Of a stretch of DNA of 12,232 bases, positions 1 to 6,341 are shown in pieces (the first letter of the stretch is position 1; each line of letters opens with the position of its first letter). The DNA comes from an uncultured Synechococcus sp. GTDB lineage: Bacteria > Cyanobacteriota > Cyanobacteriia > PCC-6307 > Cyanobiaceae. The translations under genes and the position numbers were made by a program. The notes beneath the pieces were generated by a model that saw nothing but the letters and a program-made list of their open reading frames with translations, did not search any database and was not told the DNA's origin. The stretch is taken from positions 1 through 12,232 of the forward strand of contig CALJTZ010000073.1 of NCBI GenBank assembly GCA_937975655.1, read 5' to 3'.

Positions 1-1
1 C

Positions 2-64
2 GTGAAACAGCGCAGCGAATTCAAGGCCGCCATCGAGCAGCTGCTCGCCAGTCCGGTGGCCTGA
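2..64 (+). CDS. C-terminal end of an unidentified protein (5' truncated)
   Basis: One frame is open from the window edge to a TGA at 62-64. It reads as a plausible helical C-terminus of about 20 residues (…EFKAAIEQLLASPVA). The composition (Ala, Glu, Gln and Leu, with GC at third positions) suits a real coding end. Too little is present to name the family. The gene starts outside the window. Confidence 0.5.
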   Translation: MKQRSEFKAAIEQLLASPVA

Positions 65-122
65 GGCCAAAGGTCAGCGCGCTCCGGTGGTGCCTGTGCT
101 GATCGCCATCTCAGACCCCTGC

Positions 123-158
123 GGGAGCCAGTGCTGATTGGGGAGCCAGTTCTGATTA
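123..158. repeat. Two-copy 18-bp tandem direct repeat
   Basis: Positions 123-140 and 141-158 are two adjacent 18-bp units (GGGAGCCAGTGCTGATTG, then GGGAGCCAGTTCTGATTA) differing at two bases. A partial third copy of the core (GTGCTGAT) lies at 96-103. The repeat sits in the gap between the partial gene and infA, just left of the inverted repeat at 164-203. The function is unknown; it could be a duplicated regulator site or a decayed repeat element. Confidence 0.7.
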
Positions 159-163
159 GGGAC

Positions 164-203
164 TGTGCAGGAATGGTGCACCGTGGTGCACCATTCCTGC
201 ACA
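164..203. repeat. Perfect 19-bp inverted repeat with 2-bp spacer
   Basis: The arms at 164-182 and 185-203 are exact reverse complements (left arm TGTGCAGGAATGGTGCACC) around a GT spacer, giving a 40-bp near-continuous palindrome. No T-run follows on either strand: the right flank is ACAACAACAACC. It is therefore not a classic intrinsic terminator, although it lies in a suitable place between the ends of the + strand partial gene and the - strand infA. Alternatives are a bidirectional hairpin terminator, a small non-autonomous repeat element or an operator-like site. Confidence 0.8.
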
Positions 204-279
204 CAACAACAACCAACATCCCCCGCAGAGCAGAAGGATCAGTCCGCCTGGAAGAAACAAGTTGCGCGGCCTGATGGGC

Positions 280-549
280 TCAGCGACGGCGAGGGCCGCC
301 GGGGCGGTTGCCACCCGGACGGGGACCAGTGGCTCCGGCGTTGCGCTCCCGGTAGGTGATGCGGCCGCGGGTCAGGTCATAGGGGCTGATTTCCACCAGC
401 ACCTTGTCGCCAGCCAGCAACTTGATGCGGAATTTGGTGAGCTTGCCGGCAGCCCGGCAGAGGCATTGGTGTCCTGCGGGCTGCTCGAGGGTGACCAGGT
501 AAAACCCGTTGCCCTGCTCCTTCTCGATGACGCCGGAGGTCTCAATCAT
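280..549 (-). CDS. infA: Translation initiation factor IF-1
   Basis: This is IF-1, the small OB-fold factor that binds the 30S A site during initiation with IF-2 and IF-3. The opening MIETSGVIEKEQGNGFYLVTL and the block GKLTKFRIKLLAGDKVLVEISPYD, ending in RGRITYRER, are the standard IF-1 core at residues 1-70. The start is the ATG at 549-547; no strong Shine-Dalgarno precedes it. At 89 aa it is longer than the usual 70-75. The extra C-terminal residues (about 72-89) form a Gly/Pro/Arg-rich basic tail. The gene stands alone here, with no ribosomal-protein genes beside it. The family assignment is firm; the role of the tail is unknown. Confidence 0.96.
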   Translation of the reverse strand: MIETSGVIEKEQGNGFYLVTLEQPAGHQCLCRAAGKLTKFRIKLLAGDKVLVEISPYDLTRGRITYRERNAGATGPRPGGNRPGGPRRR

Positions 550-662
550 GCGCTGCTGCCAGCCAAAAACCGAACTGCTCCCAACAGCTTAGTGGCCGCC
601 ATCCACAGGCACCCCCGCTAGGGTCAGCGGCATTGCCCCGCCTGGCCTGCGCCGTTCCACCG

Positions 663-752
663 ATGTCCCTTCCCCCGCTGTCGATGGATCTGGGCCTGTT
701 GCTGATCTCCATCGGCGTGGTGAACCTCTGGAAAGCCCGGCAAGCCTCCTGA
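663..752 (+). CDS. Possible mini membrane peptide upstream of rluE
   Basis: A 29-codon ORF begins at ATG 663 (in-frame alternative ATG 684, giving 22 codons). It encodes a single hydrophobic stretch, LGLLLISIGVVNLW, followed by a positive tail (KARQAS). That is the shape of a one-helix membrane peptide. Its TGA (750-752) overlaps the inferred CTG start of rluE as CTGA, the usual pattern of translational coupling in tight operons. There is no clear Shine-Dalgarno. I do not recognise it as any of the named small photosystem or b6f subunits. It could instead be chance coding in an untranslated leader. Confidence 0.35.
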   Translation: MSLPPLSMDLGLLLISIGVVNLWKARQAS

Positions 753-1438
753 CCACCCTCCTGTTCCACAAGCCCTACGGGGTGCTCAGCCAGTTCACGC
801 CCGAGCAGGGCAGCCGCTGGGGCTGCCTGGCCGAATTCATCACCACGCCTGGGGTGTATGCCGCCGGCCGGCTGGATGCCGACAGCGAGGGGCTGTTGCT
901 GCTCACCGATCAGGGCCGGCTGCAGCAACGCCTCACCGATCCCGCCTGGGGCCACTGGCGCCGCTACTGGGTGCAGGTGGAGGGCATGCCCACCCCCGCA
1001 GCCCTTGCGCAACTGCAGAGCGGGGTGCCGGTCCAGGGCAACGCCACGCTGCCCGCCAGGGTGCGCCAGCTCAGCCTCGATGAGGTGCAGGCAGCCCAAC
1101 TGGCGGAACGGGATCCCCCCATTCGCCATCGCCTCAACGTGCCCACCAGCTGGCTGGAGCTGGAGCTGCGCGAAGGCCGCAACCGGCAGGTGCGGCGGAT
1201 GACGGCAGCCGTGGGCTTCCCCACCCTGCGGCTGTTGCGGGTGGCCATGGACCTGATGGACGGCCAACCACCGCTCAGCCTCGAAGGCTTGAAGCCAGGA
1301 CAATGGCGCAGCGTGAGTGCAGCGGAAGCCGAGCGGCTGAGCAACCTGCTGCGGCCTCAGGCGCCGGGCGCCCGCTCCCCTGGCCGGGGCGGCCGCGCCG
1401 GCGGCGGGAAATCCGGACGCGCCGGTGCCGGTGGATAG
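749..1438 (+). CDS. rluE: 23S rRNA pseudouridine synthase, RluE type
   Basis: This is an RsuA/RluE-family pseudouridine synthase; E. coli RluE modifies U2457 of 23S rRNA. There is no S4 domain. With the 749 start, the opening LLFHKPYGVLSQFTPE is at residues 4-19. GVYAAGRLDADSEGLLLLT follows, with catalytic Asp43. Then come NPPIR-like DPPIRHR, PTSWLELEL and EGRNRQVRRMTAAVGFPTLRL, all matching RluE more closely than RluB or RsuA. The frame is open back to a TAG at 590-592 but holds no ATG, GTG or TTG between there and GTG 782, which would cut into the conserved KPYGVLSQ strand. I therefore infer a CTG start at 749, which overlaps the upstream ORF stop. The last 25 residues or so form a Gly/Arg-rich low-complexity tail. 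Confidence 0.9.
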   Translation: MTTLLFHKPYGVLSQFTPEQGSRWGCLAEFITTPGVYAAGRLDADSEGLLLLTDQGRLQQRLTDPAWGHWRRYWVQVEGMPTPAALAQLQSGVPVQGNATLPARVRQLSLDEVQAAQLAERDPPIRHRLNVPTSWLELELREGRNRQVRRMTAAVGFPTLRLLRVAMDLMDGQPPLSLEGLKPGQWRSVSAAEAERLSNLLRPQAPGARSPGRGGRAGGGKSGRAGAGG

Positions 1439-1474
1439 GGGGGCTTGGCCAGGGGCACCGCGCCGCCTGAACCC

Positions 1475-1690
1475 TCAGCCCAAGACGTCCTTGAGCTCGC
1501 GCACGGCCTGCAGCTGGCCGTAGTAGTAGTTGGCGCGGGCACGGCGGTCGGGGTCCTCGAGGCTGTCCAGGGCATCAAAACCAAGGCTCTGCCAGAGCTC
1601 ATGGCCACAGGCCCGGTTGATCTCCTCCATGGCCTCCTGCTCCAGGTTGCCCAGACGGCGCTGGAGATTCTTCACCTGGGCAACAGACAT
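1475..1690 (-). CDS. Small conserved-looking hypothetical protein (71 aa)
   Basis: The ATG at 1690-1688 opens a 71-aa acidic, mostly helical protein. An N-terminal heptad-like stretch (VKNLQRRLGNLEQEAMEEI) is followed by ACGHELWQSLGFDALDSLED and a C-terminal helix (YYYGQLQAVRELKDVL). There is no signal peptide or membrane segment. It looks like a lineage-specific cyanobacterial small protein, but I cannot assign a function. It converges on rluE with a 36-nt gap and lies 75 nt downstream of the ycf39 stop on the same strand, so it may be the distal gene of that transcript. Codon use matches its neighbours. Confidence 0.7.
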   Translation of the reverse strand: MSVAQVKNLQRRLGNLEQEAMEEINRACGHELWQSLGFDALDSLEDPDRRARANYYYGQLQAVRELKDVLG

Positions 1691-1737
1691 GACAGGGGCG
1701 CAGCAGCGGGAATTTTCTAACAGTACAGACGCACTAG

Positions 1738-1764
1738 CCTCAAGGCCAGGGGCGCGCCTTGGGG
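1738..1764 (-). terminator. Hairpin just after ycf39, weak terminator candidate
   Basis: Immediately downstream of the ycf39 stop, CAAGGC (1741-1746) and GCCTTG (1756-1761) form a stem. It extends through one wobble pair to two further C-G pairs at 1738-1739 and 1763-1764. No uridine run follows on the - strand transcript, so termination efficiency is doubtful. It may only protect the 3' end or separate ycf39 from the 71-aa gene. Confidence 0.3.
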
Positions 1765-1765
1765 A

Positions 1766-2728
1766 TCAGAAGGGCAGCTTCTTCTTGGCTTCCTTATCGA
1801 GATCCGATTCCATCTCCCGCAGACGGCGCAGGATCGTGTCGTAGTACTCCTGCAGATAGTCCTCCAGGCGGGTGGTTTCGGCAGGGTCGAGGCCGAAGGC
1901 CGCGTAGCTCTCCTCCATGGGGGCCGAGAGGGTGGTGCCGCCACCGGTCACCTTGTCGAAGGCGAGGCGTTCCGCCACGTTCACGCCAGGCTCGAAGAAG
2001 GAAGCGACGCCCCGCATCAGCCGGATCAGGAAGGGCCGTACCCGGAACACCCGCGCCGTCTTGCCGCTGTATTTCTCACACAGCTGGGTGATTTCTCCGG
2101 TGTTCCAGGCCTTCGGACCTACCACCGGCAGTGCCTTGCGGATCGTGTCGGGGTGATCCAGGGCCGCCACCGCAAAACGGGCCACATCCTGGGTGTTCAT
2201 GTAGGCGATCGGCGTGGGTGTGCCGCTCACCCACACCGTCTGGCTCTCCAGCACGGGGATGGCGAACTGGCTGATCACCCCCTGCATGAAGGCCACACAA
2301 CGCAGAATTGTGTAGTCGAAATCCGATTGGATCAAGAGCTGCTCGGTGCAGTACTTGATATCCATCAAGGGAACATCCCGATGCTTCTCGGCATCGAGCA
2401 ACGACACGAACACGAACCGCTTCACCCCGGCGCGCTCGCAGGCATTGAGCAAGTTGAGCTTGCCGGTCCAGTCAGTCTCGTAGACGCTGCCGCCCTCGGT
2501 GGCCCGGGTGGTGGCCGCATCGATCACGGCGTCCTGGCCCTCAAGGGCGTAATCCAGGCTGTCGGGCTCGAGCAGATCTCCGCGGGTGAGTTCGCAGCCC
2601 CACTCCTGCAAGAAGGCAGCCTTGCGGGGCGAGCGCACCATGCAGCGCACCTGATGACCGGCATCCAGGGCCCGCTTGGCGATCTGCCGGCCAAGGGTTC
2701 CTGTTGCACCGATCACCAGCACCTGCAT
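1766..2728 (-). CDS. ycf39: Ycf39, atypical SDR photosystem II assembly factor
   Basis: A 320-aa NAD(P)-binding atypical short-chain dehydrogenase. MQVLVIGATGTLGRQIAKRAL at the N-terminus carries the GxxGxxG dinucleotide loop (residues 7-13). The following GDLLEPDSL, AVIDAAT and RFVFVSLLDAE segments are typical of the Ycf39/NmrA-like group. The classical YxxxK catalytic pair is not present in its usual form; MDIKYCTEQLL occupies that region, as in Ycf39 proteins. In Synechocystis, Ycf39 with HliC/HliD and chlorophyll synthase helps deliver chlorophyll to newly made D1 during photosystem II assembly. petM lies 80 nt upstream on the same strand. The mRNA can fold a hairpin that includes the start codon (separate entry). 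Confidence 0.93.
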   Translation of the reverse strand: MQVLVIGATGTLGRQIAKRALDAGHQVRCMVRSPRKAAFLQEWGCELTRGDLLEPDSLDYALEGQDAVIDAATTRATEGGSVYETDWTGKLNLLNACERAGVKRFVFVSLLDAEKHRDVPLMDIKYCTEQLLIQSDFDYTILRCVAFMQGVISQFAIPVLESQTVWVSGTPTPIAYMNTQDVARFAVAALDHPDTIRKALPVVGPKAWNTGEITQLCEKYSGKTARVFRVRPFLIRLMRGVASFFEPGVNVAERLAFDKVTGGGTTLSAPMEESYAAFGLDPAETTRLEDYLQEYYDTILRRLREMESDLDKEAKKKLPF

Positions 2729-2751
2729 CTGACCCCTTCAGCGAGGTCAGA
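2728..2751 (-). promoter_or_regulatory. Start-codon hairpin of ycf39
   Basis: On the ycf39 transcript, TCTGACC (2751-2745) can pair perfectly with GGTCAGA (2734-2728). The stem is 7 bp with a 10-nt loop. The last A of the stem is the A of the ATG. The Shine-Dalgarno-like AAGGGG straddles the loop and the 3' arm. Folding would therefore mask both the ribosome site and the start codon. The base pairing is visible; a regulatory effect is inferred. Confidence 0.45.
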
Positions 2752-2808
2752 GCCTAGAGGTGAGCCCGCCGCCAACGCGGGATTGGCCGGGCCTTGCCGC
2801 CGCCGCGC

Positions 2809-2910
2809 TCAGCTATCGCCCTGGAGCTTCAGCAGCACCATGCCGCCCACCAGGCCCACGGGAATCAGGATCCAGAAGATGGCTGCAATGCCGAAGATTT
2901 CCGAGGCCAT
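2809..2910 (-). CDS. petM: Cytochrome b6f complex subunit 7 (PetM)
   Basis: A 33-aa one-helix subunit of the cytochrome b6f complex in the thylakoid membrane, which carries electrons between the photosystems. It starts MASEIFGIAAIFW, continues through a hydrophobic helix (ILIPVGLVGGMVLL) and ends KLQGDS. The start MASEI and the KLQG ending are hallmarks of picocyanobacterial PetM. I chose the ATG at 2910; an in-frame ATG at 2916 would add Met-Gly. It lies 20 nt after the trm1 stop and 80 nt before ycf39 on the same strand, so the three may share a transcript, although petM is likely to have its own promoter given its expected abundance. Confidence 0.92.
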   Translation of the reverse strand: MASEIFGIAAIFWILIPVGLVGGMVLLKLQGDS

Positions 2911-2929
2911 GCCCATGTGCCGTAACGGC

Positions 2930-4123
2930 TTACCTATTTAGCGCGCCGCTGGCGGCCGCCGCCGGCTCAGGCCCGGAGCTGACACGGGCTGCCACCTCCT
3001 GAATCCGCAGCCAGGGGGCATCGCTGCGGAACTGGCCCGCCATCACACCCGAAACCGACGCCACAAATCCCTCCGCCCGCAGCTGCTCCACCAGCAGCCC
3101 ACAGGGGGGTGGGCCACCGCCCAACCGACGTGCCAGTTCCGCCGTGGGCCAGCAACGGGCCGGCAGGCCTGGATCGCGGAGCAGCGTGTCCAGCAGACGC
3201 CTGGAGGCCTTGGCCAGGGTGGGATCAGGGGCGGCCGCCATCACCTCCAGGGTTGGGTGATGCTGCAAGGGCCCCAGCCAGAGGGGGCCGGAGATGGTGA
3301 GCGGCGCACCTTCGCCTGGGGGGCAGCAACAGGGCGGCCACTGGCGCAGCTGCAGGAGGCTCTGGGTGTGCTGGTCGCCGCAGCGATGGCAATAGGCCAG
3401 CAGCCCCAGCTGGCGTTCCTCCTGGGCTGCGGGCTTGCGCAGGAGTTCGATGGCCGTGCGGAAGGTGCGGCCCTCGCTGAAGCTGAACAGGGGGCGGATG
3501 CCGCGCCCCAGCGCCCAGGCGGCGCGGGCCACCACGGCGATCTGCAGCCGCAGGGCCAGCTCCCAACTGGCGGGATGGGCCCGAGCAGCCGCGCCGAGGG
3601 AGCGGATGGCGCCGCTGCGGTCGTGGCCGGTGGGGGAGCGGCCATCCGTGCTGGCCAAATAGAGCACCCCGCCGAAGCGCAGGGCCTCCAAGGCCAGGGG
3701 CACCAAGGTGGTGGGGCAGCCGAAGGCATCGAGATCCAGCAGGTCGAAGCGCTCCTCGCGGATCAGGCAATCGGCCAGGAGTTTCTGGGCCGTAAGCGCC
3801 GTGGTGCGCAGGTCGGCCACCCCCGCCAGGTTGCGCTGCAGCAGGGGCAGGCGATCCGGGTCGGCGTCATTGGCCCACACCGCCGCGGCGCCGGCCTCCC
3901 GGGCGTAGCGCTGGCTGCGGATGCCGCAACCCGCCATCAGATCCAGCACCCGCAGAGGCGCCTGGGCCGCCAGCGCCCGTGCCAGGGCCACCCCTAAATC
4001 CCTCGAAGGGCGGGATTCCGGCCGAAAGAAGCCCTCCCCCAGCTCCAGGTCTGCGGAGGCTTCGCAATAGTGAAGGAACCCAGCCTGTGCCGTCTTGTCC
4101 TCCGTGGTGGCCGTCAACCCCAC
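2930..4123 (-). CDS. trm1: tRNA (guanine26-N2)-dimethyltransferase, Trm1 family
   Basis: A SAM-dependent methyltransferase that in characterised family members makes m2G/m2,2G at tRNA position 26. From GTG 4123 (397 aa), EGFFRPESRPSRDL (30-43) is the Trm1 substrate-side motif. VLDLMAGCGIRSQRYARE (59-76) is SAM motif I, ANDAD (84-88) motif II, and FDLLDLDAFGCP (126-137) the catalytic DxFG region. YLASTDGR (155-162) follows. A Cys cluster (C245, C248, C265-C267) suggests the C-terminal zinc site. There is no in-frame ATG near the 5' end. GTG 4123 or TTG 4117 are the realistic starts, and either overlaps the divergent hydrolase. The frame stays open further upstream, but that part is not Trm1-like. 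Confidence 0.88.
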   Translation of the reverse strand: MGLTATTEDKTAQAGFLHYCEASADLELGEGFFRPESRPSRDLGVALARALAAQAPLRVLDLMAGCGIRSQRYAREAGAAAVWANDADPDRLPLLQRNLAGVADLRTTALTAQKLLADCLIREERFDLLDLDAFGCPTTLVPLALEALRFGGVLYLASTDGRSPTGHDRSGAIRSLGAAARAHPASWELALRLQIAVVARAAWALGRGIRPLFSFSEGRTFRTAIELLRKPAAQEERQLGLLAYCHRCGDQHTQSLLQLRQWPPCCCPPGEGAPLTISGPLWLGPLQHHPTLEVMAAAPDPTLAKASRRLLDTLLRDPGLPARCWPTAELARRLGGGPPPCGLLVEQLRAEGFVASVSGVMAGQFRSDAPWLRIQEVAARVSSGPEPAAAASGALNR

Positions 4124-5063
4124 CCAGCCTGCCCTGCGCGGCAGCCACTGGGGTGAACACGGGGCCTGGGCCTGGCGGGGCCATGTCTGCCACTGGCGTG
4201 TGCTGGGCAACCGCGCCCACCCCGCCCTGGTGCTGATCCACGGCTTCGGGGCCGCCAGCGGCCACTGGCGCCACAACGCCGCCGAGCTGGCCGCCGCGGG
4301 CTGGTGCGTTTATGCGATCGATCTGCTGGGCTTCGGCGACTCGAGCCAGCCGGGCCATCACCGCCACCGGCATCTGGATAACCGGCTGTGGGCCCGCCAG
4401 TTGCAGGGATTTTTGGAGGAGGTGGTGCAGGCCCCGGCGGTGCTGGTGGGCAACTCCCTCGGCAGCCTGGTGGCCCTCACCTGCGCGGTGTTCTTTCCCC
4501 GCTGGGTGGAGGGGGTGGTGGCGGCGCCCCTGCCGGATCCCAGCCTGCTGATGCCCGTGGCCCGGCGCCGGAGCCGCTGGCGCCGCACCCTCAAGCGCCA
4601 TGGGGTGGTGGTGCTCTGCCGGCTGCTACCGCTGGAACTGCTGGTGCCCCTGATTGCCCGCACCCCCCTGCTGGATCTGGGGCTGCGCAGCGCCTACACC
4701 AGACCAGAGCCGGTGGACCGCGAATTGCGGCGGCTGGTGGCCCGCCCTGCCCTGCGGCCCCGGGCCGCCCACTCCCTGCGGGCCATGAGCATCGCCATGG
4801 CGCTGCGCCCCAGGGCCGCCACCGCGGCGCCGTTACTGGAACGGATGCAGCAACCGCTGCTGGTGCTGTGGGGCAGTGAGGATCGCCTGGTGCCGCCCCA
4901 GGTGCGTCATCGCCTGCCCGCCCACAAGCCGGATCTGGAGCTGGAGGTGCTGGCCGGCCTGGGCCACTGCCTGCACGACGAGCAACCCGAGCAGTTCAAC
5001 AGCCGCCTGCTGGCTTGGCTGCACCAGCGCAGACCAGCCCAATCCGGGCAAGCCGACACGTAA
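4095..5063 (+). CDS. Alpha/beta-hydrolase fold protein
   Basis: A soluble alpha/beta hydrolase. With the 4095 start, LVLIHGFG (45-52) supplies the oxyanion HG and AIDLLGFGDSSQP follows. The nucleophile elbow is GNSLGS with Ser121, the acid is Asp263 in GSEDRLVPP, and the base is His291 in GLGHCLHDEQP. The triad is thus complete in 322 aa. The DLLGFGDSSQP signature is common in cyanobacterial and plastid hydrolases related to pheophytinase, but the substrate cannot be read from sequence. Starts available are TTG 4095, GTG 4104 and GTG 4107; a TGA at 4071 blocks anything earlier. An AAGGA at 4073-4077 is too far from these to decide. It is divergent from and overlaps trm1, and lies 35 nt before ilvH. 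Confidence 0.85.
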   Translation: MSSVVAVNPTQPALRGSHWGEHGAWAWRGHVCHWRVLGNRAHPALVLIHGFGAASGHWRHNAAELAAAGWCVYAIDLLGFGDSSQPGHHRHRHLDNRLWARQLQGFLEEVVQAPAVLVGNSLGSLVALTCAVFFPRWVEGVVAAPLPDPSLLMPVARRRSRWRRTLKRHGVVVLCRLLPLELLVPLIARTPLLDLGLRSAYTRPEPVDRELRRLVARPALRPRAAHSLRAMSIAMALRPRAATAAPLLERMQQPLLVLWGSEDRLVPPQVRHRLPAHKPDLELEVLAGLGHCLHDEQPEQFNSRLLAWLHQRRPAQSGQADT

Positions 5064-5098
5064 TTTGGGTGAACCGTTTGGCCACAGCAGCCCTGGGA

Positions 5099-5629
5099 AT
5101 GAAACACACCCTCTCGGTGCTGGTGGAAGACGAATCGGGAGCCCTGAGCCGCATCTCCGGCCTGTTCGCCCGCCGCGGCTTCAACATTGAGAGCCTGGCG
5201 GTGGGGCCGGCTGAGAAGCGTGGAGTGTCACGCCTCACCATGGTGGTGGAGGGCGACGACCGCACCCTGCAGCAGATGAGCAAGCAGCTCAACAAGCTGG
5301 TGAACGTGCTCGGCGTGATCGACCTCACCAAGATTCCCGCCGTGGAGCGGGAACTGATGCTGCTCAAGGTGTCGGCACCGCCGGAAAACCGGGCGGCGAT
5401 TCTGGATCTGGTGCAGGTGTTCCGCGCCAAGGTGGTGGACGTGGCGGACCAGGCCCTCACCATCGAAGTGGTGGGCGACCCCGGCAAACTCGTGGCCCTC
5501 GAGCAGGTGCTGGAGAGCTACGGCATCCTCGAGATCGCCCGCACCGGCCGCATCTCCCTGGAGCGGGCCTCGGGGGTGAACACCGCCTATCTGAAGGTCA
5601 CCAGCCTCGACAAGCGCGTGCCGGCCTGA
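5099..5629 (+). CDS. ilvH: Acetolactate synthase small (regulatory) subunit
   Basis: The regulatory subunit of acetohydroxyacid synthase, the first common step of valine, leucine and isoleucine synthesis. It activates the catalytic subunit and confers valine feedback. At 176 aa it has normal length. The N-terminal ACT domain (about 2-77) begins MKHTLSVLVEDESGALSRIS and includes GLFARRGFNIESLAVGP, the valine-binding face. The C-terminal ALS-ss domain (about 85-160) includes RELMLLKVSAP and LEQVLESYGILEIARTGRI. ATG 5099 is where the family's conserved N-terminus begins. The frame is open upstream, but that part overlaps the hydrolase end. The catalytic ilvB is not in the window. It converges on the cyclophilin gene with a 1-nt gap. 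Confidence 0.96.
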   Translation: MKHTLSVLVEDESGALSRISGLFARRGFNIESLAVGPAEKRGVSRLTMVVEGDDRTLQQMSKQLNKLVNVLGVIDLTKIPAVERELMLLKVSAPPENRAAILDLVQVFRAKVVDVADQALTIEVVGDPGKLVALEQVLESYGILEIARTGRISLERASGVNTAYLKVTSLDKRVPA

Positions 5630-5630
5630 G

Positions 5631-6341
5631 TCAGTCCTTCACCAGGGTGCCGCCCTCCACGAGGGTGGCCTTCACCAGCCGATCTCCCTGGTTGATCTTG
5701 TCCACCACCTCCATGCCCTGGGTCACGCGGCCGAACACCGCATAGCGCCCATCCAGTTCGGGCAGCGCCTTGAGGGCGATATAGAACTGGGCACTGGCGG
5801 AATTGGGATCCGCCGAGCGGGCCATGGCCAGGGAACCGCGCTGGTGCTGCAGCTTCAACTTGCTCTGTTGGCCGGGGCCAGCGGTGATCTCGCCGTAGCG
5901 CGGCTGGGCCTCACCCTGAAGGAACAGCTCCAGTGGAATCAAGCGGGGCTGCCCGGTGGCCGGATCGATGAAGCTGCCGGTGCCGAGCTGCTCCACGGGC
6001 ACCTTGGGATCGGCGCCCTGGGGGTCGCCGCCCTGCACCACGAAGGGAATGGGATCGCGCACCACCCGGTGGAACACGGTGCCGTTGTAGGCGCCGCGAC
6101 GCACCAGATCCACGAAATTGCCGGCCGTGAGGGGGGCAGCATCACCATCGAGGCTCAGCTGCACCATCCCCTTGCTGGTGGTGAGCTCCACCACCGCCTG
6201 GCCCTTGAGGCAGGGCACACCACTGGTGCCGCAGCCCAGATCGGCGCTGGGGCCCTGGGCGGCACAGGCCACCGGCCCGATCGGACTGAGCAGCAGGGCC
6301 AAGGCCAGCAGCAGGGGCCGGAACTGACGAACCAACGTCAT
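5631..6341 (-). CDS. Exported cyclophilin-type peptidyl-prolyl isomerase
   Basis: A 236-aa cyclophilin that catalyses proline cis-trans isomerisation, probably in the periplasm or thylakoid lumen. An Arg-bearing start and a hydrophobic run (LLLALALLLSPIGPVACA) make a signal peptide with an AxA-like cleavage site; the local Cys does not fit a good lipobox. The cyclophilin domain spans about 47-230. It has FHRVV (90-94, catalytic Arg), FVVQGGDPQG (100-109), SLAMARSADPNSASAQFYIAL and YAVFGRVTQGMEVVDKI. The start is the ATG at 6341-6339, which shares a base with the ycf4 stop (TGATG); a GTG one codon earlier is possible. The coupling shows one operon with ycf4, hinting at a membrane- or lumen-side folding role, though that is inference. 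Confidence 0.93.
   Translation of the reverse strand: MTLVRQFRPLLLALALLLSPIGPVACAAQGPSADLGCGTSGVPCLKGQAVVELTTSKGMVQLSLDGDAAPLTAGNFVDLVRRGAYNGTVFHRVVRDPIPFVVQGGDPQGADPKVPVEQLGTGSFIDPATGQPRLIPLELFLQGEAQPRYGEITAGPGQQSKLKLQHQRGSLAMARSADPNSASAQFYIALKALPELDGRYAVFGRVTQGMEVVDKINQGDRLVKATLVEGGTLVKD

Noticed and set aside
165..359. 64-codon + strand frame starting in the palindrome
   Set aside because: It starts at a GTG inside the inverted repeat, has no Shine-Dalgarno, and runs into infA antisense.
542..1303. 253-codon - strand open frame opposite rluE
   Set aside because: RluE motifs are clear on the + strand; this frame is low-complexity and overlaps infA.
4124..4276. N-terminal extension of trm1 by 51 codons
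   Set aside because: The added residues are Trp/Gln/Ala/Pro-rich without Trm1 similarity and lie opposite the conserved HGFG region of the hydrolase.
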